The notes under the pieces: model-generated
The model's database searches: none
Told to the model about the DNA's origin: nothing
What the model saw: the letters and a program-made list of their open reading frames with translations, nothing else
Shown here: piece by piece, positions 35,544-43,910 of the stretch
How positions within the stretch are numbered: position 1 is the first letter of the stretch
Layout of the letters: every line of letters begins with the position of its first letter
Origin: Paractinoplanes deccanensis
GTDB taxonomy: Bacteria > Actinomycetota > Actinomycetes > Mycobacteriales > Micromonosporaceae
NCBI RefSeq assembly: GCF_016862115.1
Contig: NZ_BOMI01000189.1
Span: forward strand, 20,690-84,689
Length of the DNA stretch: 64,000 nt
Reading direction: 5' to 3'
Program-made: the position numbers and the translations under genes

Positions 35544-36350
35544 ATGAAGATCATGCTGACCGGCGCCACCAGCGGCCTCGGCGAGATCGCCGCGCTCGAC
35601 CTCGCGGCGCGGGGACACGACCTGATCCTGGTCGCCCGCGACCCCGGCCGGGCGTCACGGATCGCGCCCGCCACCCAGGTCGACGTCGTGATCGCGGACC
35701 TCGCCGACCTCAGTCAGGTGCGGCGGGCGGCGGCGGAGATCCGCGCGCGGCACCCGAAGATCGACGTGCTGATCAACAACGCCGGCCTGCACGCGTTCAC
35801 GGCCCGCACGACGGCGGCCGGCCTGCCCGAGATGGTCACGGTCAACTACCTCGCTCCGTGGCTGCTGACCCGGGAACTGCTCGAGACGTCACCCGAGCGG
35901 ATCGTGACGGTGGCGTCGGAGGCCTCCCGGCGGCACGGCACGTTCTCGCTGCCGTCGGCGCTGACCGACACCTCGCCCTTCACCCGGCGCGGGTCGTCGG
36001 CCGTCTACGGGCGCACCAAGCTGCTCGACATCATGTTCAACAACGAGCTGGCCCGGCGCACCAGCGCGGTCTGCCTCGCCCTCGACCCGGGCTTCAACAC
36101 GACCGGCCTGGGACGCGAGCTGCCCGGCGCCGCCGTACTGGAGAAGGTTCTGAAAGCCCTGCACGTCGGCGACCCTCGGCGCGGCGCGGGCGGCATCGTG
36201 CGTCTCGCTACCGACCCGGTGCTGACCGGGGGATACTTCTCCGCACGCACCGGCAGGCCGATCACCCCGGTGGCACCGGCCGGCGACGCCGCGCTGGAAC
36301 GCCGGCTGTGGGAGATGACCGAGGAGATCGTCGACAGTGTCCGCGCCTGA
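35544..36350 (+). CDS. Short-chain dehydrogenase/reductase
   Basis: A 268-residue SDR of the retinol-dehydrogenase/WWOX-like type: TGATSGLGEIAA cofactor loop at residues 6-17, NNAGLHAFTAR near 85, catalytic Ser in TVASEASRR, and YGRTKLLDIMF with Tyr and Lys near 155-159. The substrate is unknown. ATG at 35544 is preceded by a -10 box at leaderless distance. The 3' end overlaps the tetR gene by 14 bases, so the pair is one operon with self-regulation likely. Confidence 0.87.
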   Translation: MKIMLTGATSGLGEIAALDLAARGHDLILVARDPGRASRIAPATQVDVVIADLADLSQVRRAAAEIRARHPKIDVLINNAGLHAFTARTTAAGLPEMVTVNYLAPWLLTRELLETSPERIVTVASEASRRHGTFSLPSALTDTSPFTRRGSSAVYGRTKLLDIMFNNELARRTSAVCLALDPGFNTTGLGRELPGAAVLEKVLKALHVGDPRRGAGGIVRLATDPVLTGGYFSARTGRPITPVAPAGDAALERRLWEMTEEIVDSVRA

Positions 36351-36972
36351 CACCAAGAACGGCCTCCGCGAGCGCAAGAAGGCCCGCGTCCGCGCCGAGA
36401 TCCGCGCCCAGGCCATGCGCCTGTTCGCCGAGCAGGGCTACGCGGCCACCACCACCGAGCAGATCGCGGCCGCCGCCGACGTCTCGCCGAGCACCTTCTT
36501 CCGCTACTTCCCCACCAAGGAGCGTCTGGTCCTCGCCGACGACCTGGAGGAGACCATGCTGGCCGCCCTCGCCGAGCAGCCCGCGGACCTGCCGCTGCTG
36601 ACCGCCTTCTCGCGCGCGGTCCGCACCGGCCTCGACCGCACGGGCCGAGAGTTCGAGGCGCAGCGACGGGCCCTCATCGACGAGATTCCCGCGGTCCGCC
36701 AGGCCCAGGCCGACGAGCTCCATCGCGTGATCGAGTCGCTGGCCCGAGCCGCACTCGCCCGAGCCGGCGCACCCGAGGCCGACTTCGAAGCGCACATCTT
36801 CCTGGGCGCCCTCACCGGGACGCTGCGCGCCGCTCTCGAGCTTCGGTCACCGACCGCCGCGTCCATCGATCGCGCCTTGGCGTACCTGACGGCCGGCTTC
36901 CCGATCGCCACCATGCCGCCCCCCGAACACGAGAAGCGCCGCAGAACAAACTCGCGTAACCCCGCAGAATGA
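36337..36972 (+). CDS. TetR-family transcriptional regulator
   Basis: A 211-residue TetR regulator. The N-terminal HTH is at residues about 12-60 (RVRAEIRAQAMRLFAEQGYA, TTEQIAAAADVSPSTFFRYF). The C-terminal ligand domain is followed by a basic tail ending KRRRTNSRNPAE. It starts with GTG inside the end of the SDR gene. A palindrome over the operon promoter is the likely operator. The ligand is unknown. Confidence 0.9.
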   Translation: MSAPDTKNGLRERKKARVRAEIRAQAMRLFAEQGYAATTTEQIAAAADVSPSTFFRYFPTKERLVLADDLEETMLAALAEQPADLPLLTAFSRAVRTGLDRTGREFEAQRRALIDEIPAVRQAQADELHRVIESLARAALARAGAPEADFEAHIFLGALTGTLRAALELRSPTAASIDRALAYLTAGFPIATMPPPEHEKRRRTNSRNPAE

Positions 36973-37011
36973 AGGCCTGGAGCCCCGCGAATCGAAAGGG
37001 TATGCCCCCGC

Positions 37012-37723
37012 AAATCGAAGCTCTGGCCGTTCTCTCAGGGCGAGATCGGCGGCGAGCCGGACGGTTTCATCGACGCTGTCTTCACGCTCGGGCCCGGCTT
37101 ACGGCACGAGTCGGCCGTGACGCGCGCCGACTACACCGCCAGGATCGTCCGTGGCGGTCTGCCGGAGGCGGCGTCTCGGGACGATGCTCGTCGCCGAGGG
37201 CGCTTCCTCGACGGATATGTGCAGGCACTCATCGACCGCGACGTCCGGCAACTCTCCGACATCCAGCACAAGGGCGAGCTTCGGCACGCGGGCCACGGCG
37301 GCGCCCAAGATGGTGTTCGTCGACTCGGGCATCGCCGCGAACGAGGTCGCCATGGACGCCCGCACGCTGCTCCGGCCGGGTGCGCCCTTCGGGCCGTTGC
37401 TGGAGTCGTTCGTCCTCTCCGAGTTGTCACGCCAGCTCACGTGGTCCGAACAGCAGGTGGAGCTCTCCCATTACCGCGACCGCGACACATACGAGGTCGA
37501 CGCGGTGCTCGAGAACAGGTCGGGTCAGGTTGTCGGCGTCGAGGTCAAGGCCGCTTCGACCGTCGGGCCCGACGACTTCCGTGGGCTGCGCCGGCTGGCC
37601 GGCCGGCTCGGGGACGACTTCGTCGCCGGGGTGGTCCTCTACACCGGCACCTCGACGCTTCCCTTCGGCGAGAAGCTGCGCGCCGTGCCGGTCAGCGCCC
37701 TGTGGCAGGTGGCCGCGCCATAA
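37012..37723 (+). pseudogene. Decayed DUF4143 (AAA ATPase, C-terminal part) gene
   Basis: The 3' part is clear in one frame: RATAAPKMVFVDSGIAANEV, PFGPLLESFVLSELSRQLTW, YEVDAVLENRSGQVVGVEVK, DDFVAGVVLYTG, up to ALWQVAAP. This is the PD-(D/E)XK-like DUF4143 domain, and the D-x(n)-E-x-K residues are kept. The 5' part (LSQGEIGGEPDGFIDAVFTL, then HESAVTRADYTARIVRGGLP) lies in another frame. The ATPase domain is missing, and about 50-60 residues are deleted near 37270-37295. Intact relatives are about 400 residues. The gene is dead. Confidence 0.7.
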
Positions 37724-37726
37724 GAG

Positions 37727-37755
37727 GCGGCGCCGCGGAAGGACCGCGGCGCCGC
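37727..37755. terminator. Bidirectional terminator
   Basis: A perfect 12-base stem GCGGCGCCGCGG / CCGCGGCGCCGC with loop AAGGA, between the pseudogene end and the convergent discoidin-protein gene. Confidence 0.75.
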
Positions 37756-37774
37756 ACTCAGGACAACGACGGGA

Positions 37775-39949
37775 TCAGGGGAAGTTCGTCACCGTGGAGG
37801 GGATGACGTTGCTCGCCTGGGCCGGTGCGCCGATGTTGTTGACGACGTGGTCGATCGTGCCGGACGCCAGGGAGATGGTGAAGATGTTGTGGAACTTCAC
37901 GCCGCCGTGGGTGGGTGCCTGGAAGCCGTTGGCGGAGTGGACGGCCGGGTTGACGTTGAAGAAGGCGTAGCTGCCCATGGCCCACGCCTCGTGGGTGCTG
38001 ACCGAGTCGGCGACCTTGTAGGCGGGGTAGCCGAGCGCGTCGCTGCGCCACGCGGCGTTCGACGGCGGGTCGTACGGCTGCTCGTTCTGGAGGAAGTAGG
38101 TGCGGCCGCCGTTGCCGTTCCAGAGGACCTCGGTCTTCTGGTAGTGCTCGACGAAGAGGCCGTACGCGGTGACGTTGTTGCCGTTGACGATCAGGCCGCT
38201 GTCGGCGGTGTTGATCGTCCACCCGTAGGTGCCGGCGTTGCCGTGGTCGGCGCGCCACGCCCAGATGTGGTCGATGATGACGTTGTTGCTGTTGATCAGC
38301 AGGCTGTTGGTGGCCTTGCCCGCGATGTAGCCGCCGATCCGGAAGAAGACGTCCTGGATGGTGGTCGGGTTGGCGGCGTGCGACGCGGAGCTTCCGGACG
38401 GGCCGACGACCAGCAGGTTCGGCGAGTTCGTCGTGCCGGCGTCGAAGAGCACGCCGGCGATCTTCACGCCGTCCACATCGGCCACCTGCATCGCGGTGAC
38501 GCCGTTGTCCGGGATGATCGTGGCGTAGCCGAGGCCGAGCACCACGGTGTTCGCCCGGGTCACGTTGATCGTCTCGTTGATGTGGTAGATGCCGGGCTGG
38601 AAGATCAGGTTGAGGCCCTGGGCGAGCGCCTGGTTGATCCGGGCCGCCGTGTCACCGGGCTTCGCGACGTAGAACTGCGACAGCGGGATCGACGTGCCGG
38701 GGGTGTTGCCGTTGACCCAGGTGGCGCCGGAGGCGTTGCTCTGGAGGTTGGGCACGAAGACCGCGTAGTCGCTGCCGCTCTGGTAGAGGTACGGCTTCTC
38801 GCGGATCACCGGGGTGCTCGGGATGACCGTGTACGGCGGCGTCGGGTAGCTGGCCGGGGGTGCGCCCTGCACGCCGACGAAGGTCTGGTTCCACACCGCG
38901 TTGGTGTTCGAGCCGATCTGGCTGTTGCGGGTGAACCACTGCTGCTGCGAGTACTGCCCCTCGCTGCCGCTGATCCGCGAGTCGGCGATGTAGCCGCCGG
39001 ACGCCCAGCCGTAGCCGTTCGGGGCCAGGTTCAGGTCACCGTGAATGTCCATGCGGCGGAACGGCGCGGCCTGCGAGACGGCCCAGCGGTTGGCGCCGTT
39101 CACCGGATAGACCGAGACGTTCTCGGTGGAGCGCCAGAAGTTCTGGGTCGCGTTGCCCTGGAACCAGCCGGCGTCGACGGTGATGTCACCGTTGATCCGC
39201 ACGTCCTGCGGGTTCTGGCCGAGGCCCACCACCGACGTGTAGAAGCCGACCTGGATGTTCAGGTTGTTGTAGGTGCCCGGCTTGAACGCGAGCACGTAGC
39301 GCCCGGTGCCGAACTGCGCCGACTCCTGCTGACGGAAGATCTCGTCGGCCCGCGCCTGGATGGTGGCCGAGGACATCGACGGGTCGAAGACGACGACGTT
39401 CGCGCCGAGGCTGCCGCCGCCCGGGATCGGGTCGGGGTTGGTGGTGCCGCCGCCGCCGAAGACCTTGAACTCCCAGAGCGAGTAGCCGTAGCCGGTGGTG
39501 CGCTGCGTGCCGTACATCCGCACGTAGCGACCGGTGCCGGTGACCGGGATCGACTGCACGCCGCCGGTCGCCGTGGTGGTCGAGTAGACCGAGGTCCAGG
39601 TGCTCGCGTTGTCCGACACCTGGATCTGGAACGCCTTCGCCGCCGCCGTCTCCCAGTTGAGCTCCACCCGGGAAATCGCCTGCGAGCTGCCGAGGTCGAC
39701 CTGCAGCCACTGCGGGTCGGAGAAGGCCGACGACCACCGGGTGCCGGTGTTGCCGTCGACGGCCTCGGCGGCCGAGTAGGCGCCGGCCGCCTCGGTGGAC
39801 GACGCGGTCGCCGGCTTCCCCTGCGAGAGCAGGGTCTCGGCGGCACTCGCGCCGACGGTGGTCGCGGTGGCGTAGCCGGCGATGACGGCGGCCACCATGC
39901 CACCGGCGGCGGCGAGGCGCCAGGGGGAGCGTCTCCGCAGTTTGGTCAT
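37775..39949 (-). CDS. Secreted discoidin (F5/8 type C, CBM32-like) protein with beta-helix domain
   Basis: A 724-residue exported protein. The signal peptide is about 40 residues (MTKLRRRSPWRLAAAGGMVA onwards, ending SAAET). An F5/8 type C module follows at about 40-165 (GKPATASSTEAAGAYSAAEA, RWSSAFSDPQWLQVDLGSS) of the kind that binds galactose or other sugars. A Pro/Gly linker leads to a long right-handed beta-helix domain (about 180-720) resembling GH55 or pectate-lyase-like folds, with GTGRYVLAFKPGTY and FQPGIYHINETINV. It may hydrolyse or bind a plant or fungal glycan. The catalytic residues are not certain to me. A LacI-type palindrome lies about 80 bases upstream. Confidence 0.8.
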   Translation of the reverse strand: MTKLRRRSPWRLAAAGGMVAAVIAGYATATTVGASAAETLLSQGKPATASSTEAAGAYSAAEAVDGNTGTRWSSAFSDPQWLQVDLGSSQAISRVELNWETAAAKAFQIQVSDNASTWTSVYSTTTATGGVQSIPVTGTGRYVRMYGTQRTTGYGYSLWEFKVFGGGGTTNPDPIPGGGSLGANVVVFDPSMSSATIQARADEIFRQQESAQFGTGRYVLAFKPGTYNNLNIQVGFYTSVVGLGQNPQDVRINGDITVDAGWFQGNATQNFWRSTENVSVYPVNGANRWAVSQAAPFRRMDIHGDLNLAPNGYGWASGGYIADSRISGSEGQYSQQQWFTRNSQIGSNTNAVWNQTFVGVQGAPPASYPTPPYTVIPSTPVIREKPYLYQSGSDYAVFVPNLQSNASGATWVNGNTPGTSIPLSQFYVAKPGDTAARINQALAQGLNLIFQPGIYHINETINVTRANTVVLGLGYATIIPDNGVTAMQVADVDGVKIAGVLFDAGTTNSPNLLVVGPSGSSASHAANPTTIQDVFFRIGGYIAGKATNSLLINSNNVIIDHIWAWRADHGNAGTYGWTINTADSGLIVNGNNVTAYGLFVEHYQKTEVLWNGNGGRTYFLQNEQPYDPPSNAAWRSDALGYPAYKVADSVSTHEAWAMGSYAFFNVNPAVHSANGFQAPTHGGVKFHNIFTISLASGTIDHVVNNIGAPAQASNVIPSTVTNFP

Positions 39950-40307
39950 TGCTTCTCCTTGGAGCGGGGATGGCGCAAGGGGGACTGCTTGCGCTTGGCG
40001 GGGAAGAAGACCTCTCCACTTGTACGGGGAGAGCGCTCCCCCGCATCGACGCTAAGGAGGCGTTCATGTGGTGTCCAGAGTCGCGACAGGTTCCGGAACA
40101 TCGACGGTCTTGCGGGCGAAACGAAGACCCGCGATGGCGCTCTGCCCCTTCGGGCAACGGCCCAGCTCAATGACGTACGTCGATTGCCCTTTCGGGTATT
40201 CACGGCTCGATAACAGAGACGTCGGAACCGGTTCCGGCGCGCATCGGTAAAAACGGCAAATCAGCCGATCATGGATCGGAAAGCGCTTCCCGCCTACGCT
40301 GGCTGTC
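39950..40307. promoter_or_regulatory. Divergent control region with LacI-type operators
   Basis: A gene-free 358 bases. GGGGAGAGCGCTCCCCC (40026-40042) contains the palindrome GAGCGCTC and is one or two bases off the CebR-type box known from Streptomyces glycan genes; it serves the secreted beta-helix gene. GGAAAGCGCTTCC (40278-40290, palindromic core AAGCGCTT) lies just before a TACGCT box and the phosphoesterase GTG. GACGTACGTC (about 40171-40180) is a third perfect palindrome. Two short hairpins of the form GCCC-TTCG-GGC (about 40143-40155 and 40185-40197) are also present. Confidence 0.5.
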
Positions 40308-40811
40308 GTGCGACTGGTGCTCACGAGCGACACCCACCTGCCCAAGCGGGCCCGCGACCTGCCGGCCGAGCTGTGGGCCGCGGTCGACGAGGCCGACGTG
40401 GTGGTGCACGCCGGCGACTGGGTGGACGAGGCGGCGCTGGACGCCCTGGCGGCCCGGGCGGCCACGCTGATCGCCTGCTACGGCAACAACGACGGCCCGG
40501 GGCTGCGCGCGCGACTGCCGGAGATCGCGTACGCGACGCTGGACGGCCTGCGGCTCGCCGTGGTGCACGAGACCGGGCCGTCGCAGGGCCGCGAACAGCG
40601 GTGCGCGGCGCGGTTCCCCGACGTCGACCTGCTCGTCTTCGGGCACTCGCACATCCCGTGGGACACCACCGCGGCGAACGGGCTGCGGCTGCTCAATCCG
40701 GGCTCGCCCACGGACCGCCGGCGCCAGCCGTACTGCACCTACATGACCGCCACCGTCACGGGCGGCCACCTGAAGGACGTCGAGCTGCATCGGCTGCCAC
40801 CGCGGCGCTGA
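40308..40811 (+). CDS. Metallophosphoesterase (YfcE-type phosphodiesterase)
   Basis: A 167-residue calcineurin-like phosphoesterase. The metal motifs are in order: SDTH (D8, H10), HAGDWVD (Asp near 37), CYGNNDGP (Asn near 65), VVHETG, and FGHSHIPW near 110. It is a small cytoplasmic two-metal phosphodiesterase of the YfcE group with unknown natural substrate. The start is GTG at 40308. TACGCT lies seven bases before it, so the message may be leaderless. It ends 56 bases inside the convergent helicase gene. Confidence 0.87.
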   Translation: MRLVLTSDTHLPKRARDLPAELWAAVDEADVVVHAGDWVDEAALDALAARAATLIACYGNNDGPGLRARLPEIAYATLDGLRLAVVHETGPSQGREQRCAARFPDVDLLVFGHSHIPWDTTAANGLRLLNPGSPTDRRRQPYCTYMTATVTGGHLKDVELHRLPPRR

Positions 40812-43800
40812 TCTCCAGGGCGGCCCGGCGCGGATCGCCCTGCCAGCGGCTGGCGAAGGCGTCCATCAACCGCCACCCGGCCCGGTGCAGCGCCGCCTGG
40901 CGTTCGAGATGCTTCTGCGCGCCGCCCGGATGCGGCCCGCAGAGGACGCCGAGCTCGCCGGCGCAGAGGTCGATCACCCAGGGCCCGACCTCGTAGCCGG
41001 GCCGCACCTCCACGCCGAGGCGTTCCAGCTCGGCCGCGAGCTCGCCGGCCCAATCCGTCCGATCCGCCGGCTTCGCCGCGCCCGGCAGGCCGCCCGACGC
41101 GTACGCGAAGAACTCCCCGAGCAGACCGTCCGAGGTGTCCAAGGCGGTCACCACGACCAACCGCCGCCGAGCCCGGGTGATCATCACGTTGAACAGGTGC
41201 GGATCGGCGACGAACCGGCGCCGGGCGGGCGGATCGCCGGCCGACAGCCCGAGCGAGACGACCACGATGTCCGCCTCGCTGCCCTGGAACGCGTGCACGG
41301 TGCCGGCCCGCAGGCCCAGCGTCTCGATCTGTTCCACGGTGTACGCGTCGACGAGCGCCGCCTCCAGCGCGTCCGCCTGCGGCCGGAACGGCGAGATCAC
41401 CCCGATCGAGCCCCGCCCCTGATGCTCCTCGACGACCTTCAGGACCGCGCCGACCTCGTCGCCCTCCACCCGCACGACGTCGATCGCGTCCGCGCTCTCG
41501 GTGGCCGGACTCCGCGTCATCACCGACAGCCGATCGCCGTAGAACCGCCGCGCCGAGAACCCGATCAGGTGCGGCACGCTGCGATGATGCTCCTCGAGCC
41601 AGGTGGTCGGCGCCGCGCCCGCGGCCAGGTCGAAGGCGCTCACCCGCCGTACGTCCAACCGCTCGTCCGCCTCGTGCCGCTCCAGCACGTCGGCCACGTC
41701 GACGTCGCTGACGAACGAGACGAAGCGCAACTGGCGCGGATCGCCGACCACGAGCGCGCGCCGCGCACGGGCCAGCACCGGAGCCGCCCGCACCTGGTCC
41801 ACATGGGACGCCTCGTCGAGCACCACCAGGTCGAACGTCCCCGGCGCCGCCGGCAGCAGGTCCTCCACGTCCGCCACCGTGCCGATCCACAGCGGCAGCG
41901 CCCGCACCAGAGGGCCCGCGTCCAGCTTGGCGAGCAGCTCCCGGCGCCTGTTCCGGCCCGCGCGCAGGGCCGTCGCCAGCGCCGCCGCCGCACGCCGGGC
42001 CTCGCGGTCCCACCGCTTCTCGCTGCGCGCGGCGTCGCGCATCGCCGTGCCCACCGCCTCGGCGAGCGCGGCCTCGGCCGCGTGCAGCGCCGCCCACCTC
42101 GGCGCCAGCTCCGTCCCGCCGATCGCCGCGAGCCTCGCCGCGGCACGCTGCGCGGTGGCCGCTCTGACGGCTTCTGTCACCCTTTCATCCGGTACGCCGG
42201 AGCGCACGCCCAACCGCCAACGCGTCCACCACCGCGACACCCTGCCCCGCGCCAGCTTCGCGGCCACCCGATCGGCCGGCCCGTTCCCGCCCGCGACGTT
42301 CACCCCCGCGTTGTTCACGCCCGCGTTGTTCACGCCCGCGTTGTTCACGCCCGCGTTGTTCACGCCCGCGTTGTTCACGCCCGCGTTGTTCACGCCCGCG
42401 ACGTTCAGGCCCGCGACGTTCGCGTCCATGTCGTTCAGGCCCGCGACGTTCACGCCCGCGACGTTCGCGCCCATGTCGTTCACGCCCGCGCCGTTCACGC
42501 CCATGTCGTTAACGCCCATGTCGTTCAGGCCCGCGACGTTCAGGCCCGGGACGTTCGCGCCCACGTCGTTCACGCCCGCCACGTTCACGCCTACGTCGTT
42601 CAGGCCGGCCACGTTCACGTCGCGGAAGGCGCCCGGCACGTCCGCCGCGAGCGCGGGGAGCAGCGGCTGCCAATCGGGCAGCTCGGCGGCGCGCATCTCC
42701 AGCTCCAGCGCACTCGTGATCAGGGAGCGCTCACGGCGTACCGCCTCGAGGGTCCTCTGCACGGCCTCGGCGTCCGCACGCAGCTGCCTTTCGCCCACCC
42801 CCTGCTCGGCGCCCGCGGCGAGCTCGGCCGCGAGCCGCTCGCGCCCGCCGGCGTCGCCGAACAGCACCGGCACCGGGCCCGGATAGCGATCGAGCAGCCC
42901 CGCCAGCACCTCCGCCGCGTGCGGCGACTGGGTCGCGATCAGCACCGACCCGCCCCGATGCACCACCTCGAGCGCGGCCGCCACCACCGTGTGGCTCTTG
43001 CCGTTGCCCGGCGGACCGGACACCACCGTGATCGGCGCGGTGCGGGCCCGCGCCACCACCTCGGCCTGCGCCCGCGTCAACGGCAGCGGTGAGAGCACCG
43101 GCTCGGCGCGACCCTCGTCCGGCTGACCGGCCCGACCGGCCGCCACCCGACCAGCCTGACCAGCGGCCGCCTGATCGGCGCGGCTCCCCGCGAGCTGATC
43201 GGTTCGTTCGTCGGCATAGACGGCGGCCAGGGCGGTGCCCCTCAGGTCGCGCCCCGCCCAGCTGCGCAGGCTGTCCGCCAGCCCGGCGCCGTAGACGTCG
43301 CGCACCACATAGAGGGCGGCCGACGGGATCAGCACCACCCGGTCGCCCGGCGCCCGCCGCCCCGTGGCCATCGCGTCGACCGTCAGCCCGGTGGCGCGCG
43401 CCGCCGACCACAGCCACGCCTTGGTGCCGATCGCCTCCAGCCAGCCCGGCCCGCCCACACCGGGCGCCGCCTCCAGCGCCGCGGCCAGCTCCCGGTCCGC
43501 GATCAGCGGCGTGATCTCGAGGTCGCCGGCCGGCGCGACCGTGTATCCGGTCAGGCCCCGGACCAGCTGCACCGGCTGGCTGAGCAACGGGACCCGGATC
43601 TTCGTACGCCTGCCGTCGATCTCGGCCCGGCCGGCCAGGAACCCCCAGCCCACCCGCAGCGGCCGCTCCTCCTTGTGCAGGGCGCCCAGCGCCGCCAGCC
43701 GGTTGACCTCGGCCTTGCGCGGCGCCTTCTGCGCCGAGTCGAGCCACACGAACGGCAGCCCGCCCCGGGTCACGTCCAGCACGCGATCGGCACCCGCCGG

Positions 43801-43842
43801 CGCCAGCTCGGCGAGGGCGGCGAGAACGCGGGAGGGCACCAT
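40756..43842 (-). CDS. Superfamily 1 (UPF1/Dna2-like) helicase with C-terminal nuclease-like domain and internal 5-residue repeats
   Basis: A 1028-residue protein. The N-terminal region (1-250) is poorly conserved and ends in an Ala/Gly/Gln/Arg low-complexity linker. Helicase motif I GPPGNGKSH is at residues 276-284. Motif II is VVLDEASHVDQ, followed by GDPRQL, LEEHHRS, ISPFRPQ, VHAFQGSEADIVVVSLG and NVMITRARRRL. The last roughly 100 residues (GYEVGPWVIDLCAGELGVLC, then HLERQAALHRAGWRLMDAF) form a Vsr/MTES_1575-type restriction-endonuclease-like domain. Residues 409-518, between motifs I and II, are 22 tandem pentapeptides (VNVAG, LNDMG, VNNAG), clearly an insertion. It probably unwinds or remodels nucleic acid. 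Proteins of this plan occur in anti-phage islands, but no such neighbours are visible here. Confidence 0.85.
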   Translation of the reverse strand: MVPSRVLAALAELAPAGADRVLDVTRGGLPFVWLDSAQKAPRKAEVNRLAALGALHKEERPLRVGWGFLAGRAEIDGRRTKIRVPLLSQPVQLVRGLTGYTVAPAGDLEITPLIADRELAAALEAAPGVGGPGWLEAIGTKAWLWSAARATGLTVDAMATGRRAPGDRVVLIPSAALYVVRDVYGAGLADSLRSWAGRDLRGTALAAVYADERTDQLAGSRADQAAAGQAGRVAAGRAGQPDEGRAEPVLSPLPLTRAQAEVVARARTAPITVVSGPPGNGKSHTVVAAALEVVHRGGSVLIATQSPHAAEVLAGLLDRYPGPVPVLFGDAGGRERLAAELAAGAEQGVGERQLRADAEAVQRTLEAVRRERSLITSALELEMRAAELPDWQPLLPALAADVPGAFRDVNVAGLNDVGVNVAGVNDVGANVPGLNVAGLNDMGVNDMGVNGAGVNDMGANVAGVNVAGLNDMDANVAGLNVAGVNNAGVNNAGVNNAGVNNAGVNNAGVNNAGVNVAGGNGPADRVAAKLARGRVSRWWTRWRLGVRSGVPDERVTEAVRAATAQRAAARLAAIGGTELAPRWAALHAAEAALAEAVGTAMRDAARSEKRWDREARRAAAALATALRAGRNRRRELLAKLDAGPLVRALPLWIGTVADVEDLLPAAPGTFDLVVLDEASHVDQVRAAPVLARARRALVVGDPRQLRFVSFVSDVDVADVLERHEADERLDVRRVSAFDLAAGAAPTTWLEEHHRSVPHLIGFSARRFYGDRLSVMTRSPATESADAIDVVRVEGDEVGAVLKVVEEHQGRGSIGVISPFRPQADALEAALVDAYTVEQIETLGLRAGTVHAFQGSEADIVVVSLGLSAGDPPARRRFVADPHLFNVMITRARRRLVVVTALDTSDGLLGEFFAYASGGLPGAAKPADRTDWAGELAAELERLGVEVRPGYEVGPWVIDLCAGELGVLCGPHPGGAQKHLERQAALHRAGWRLMDAFASRWQGDPRRAALEISAAVAADAARRPSGGRP
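42289..42618 (-). repeat. 15-base tandem repeat, 22 units, inside the helicase gene
   Basis: Exactly 330 bases, 22 units of 15. On the plus strand six units (about 42304-42393) are near-identical copies of CACGCCCGCGTTGTT, encoding VNNAG; the others vary as (V/L/A)-N-(V/D/N)-(A/V/M)-G. The identical block at the 3' end of the coding tract and older diverged units elsewhere indicate recent slippage or unequal crossing-over. The reading frame is kept in all units. Confidence 0.95.
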
Positions 43843-43910
43843 CGCGCCGACGCTACCGCCCCGGGGCACGCCGCCCCCACGGACGGGGTGCCGTGCGGCA
43901 TGATCGCGCG

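Noticed and set aside
40068..40250. A 60-residue frame with two CPFG motifs
   Set aside because: The CPFG words come from two short hairpins of the form GCCC-TTCG-GGC; there is no ribosome site or conserved protein.
42289..42618. The 15-base repeats as a CRISPR array
   Set aside because: There are no spacers; units are directly adjacent, coding and in frame with the helicase.
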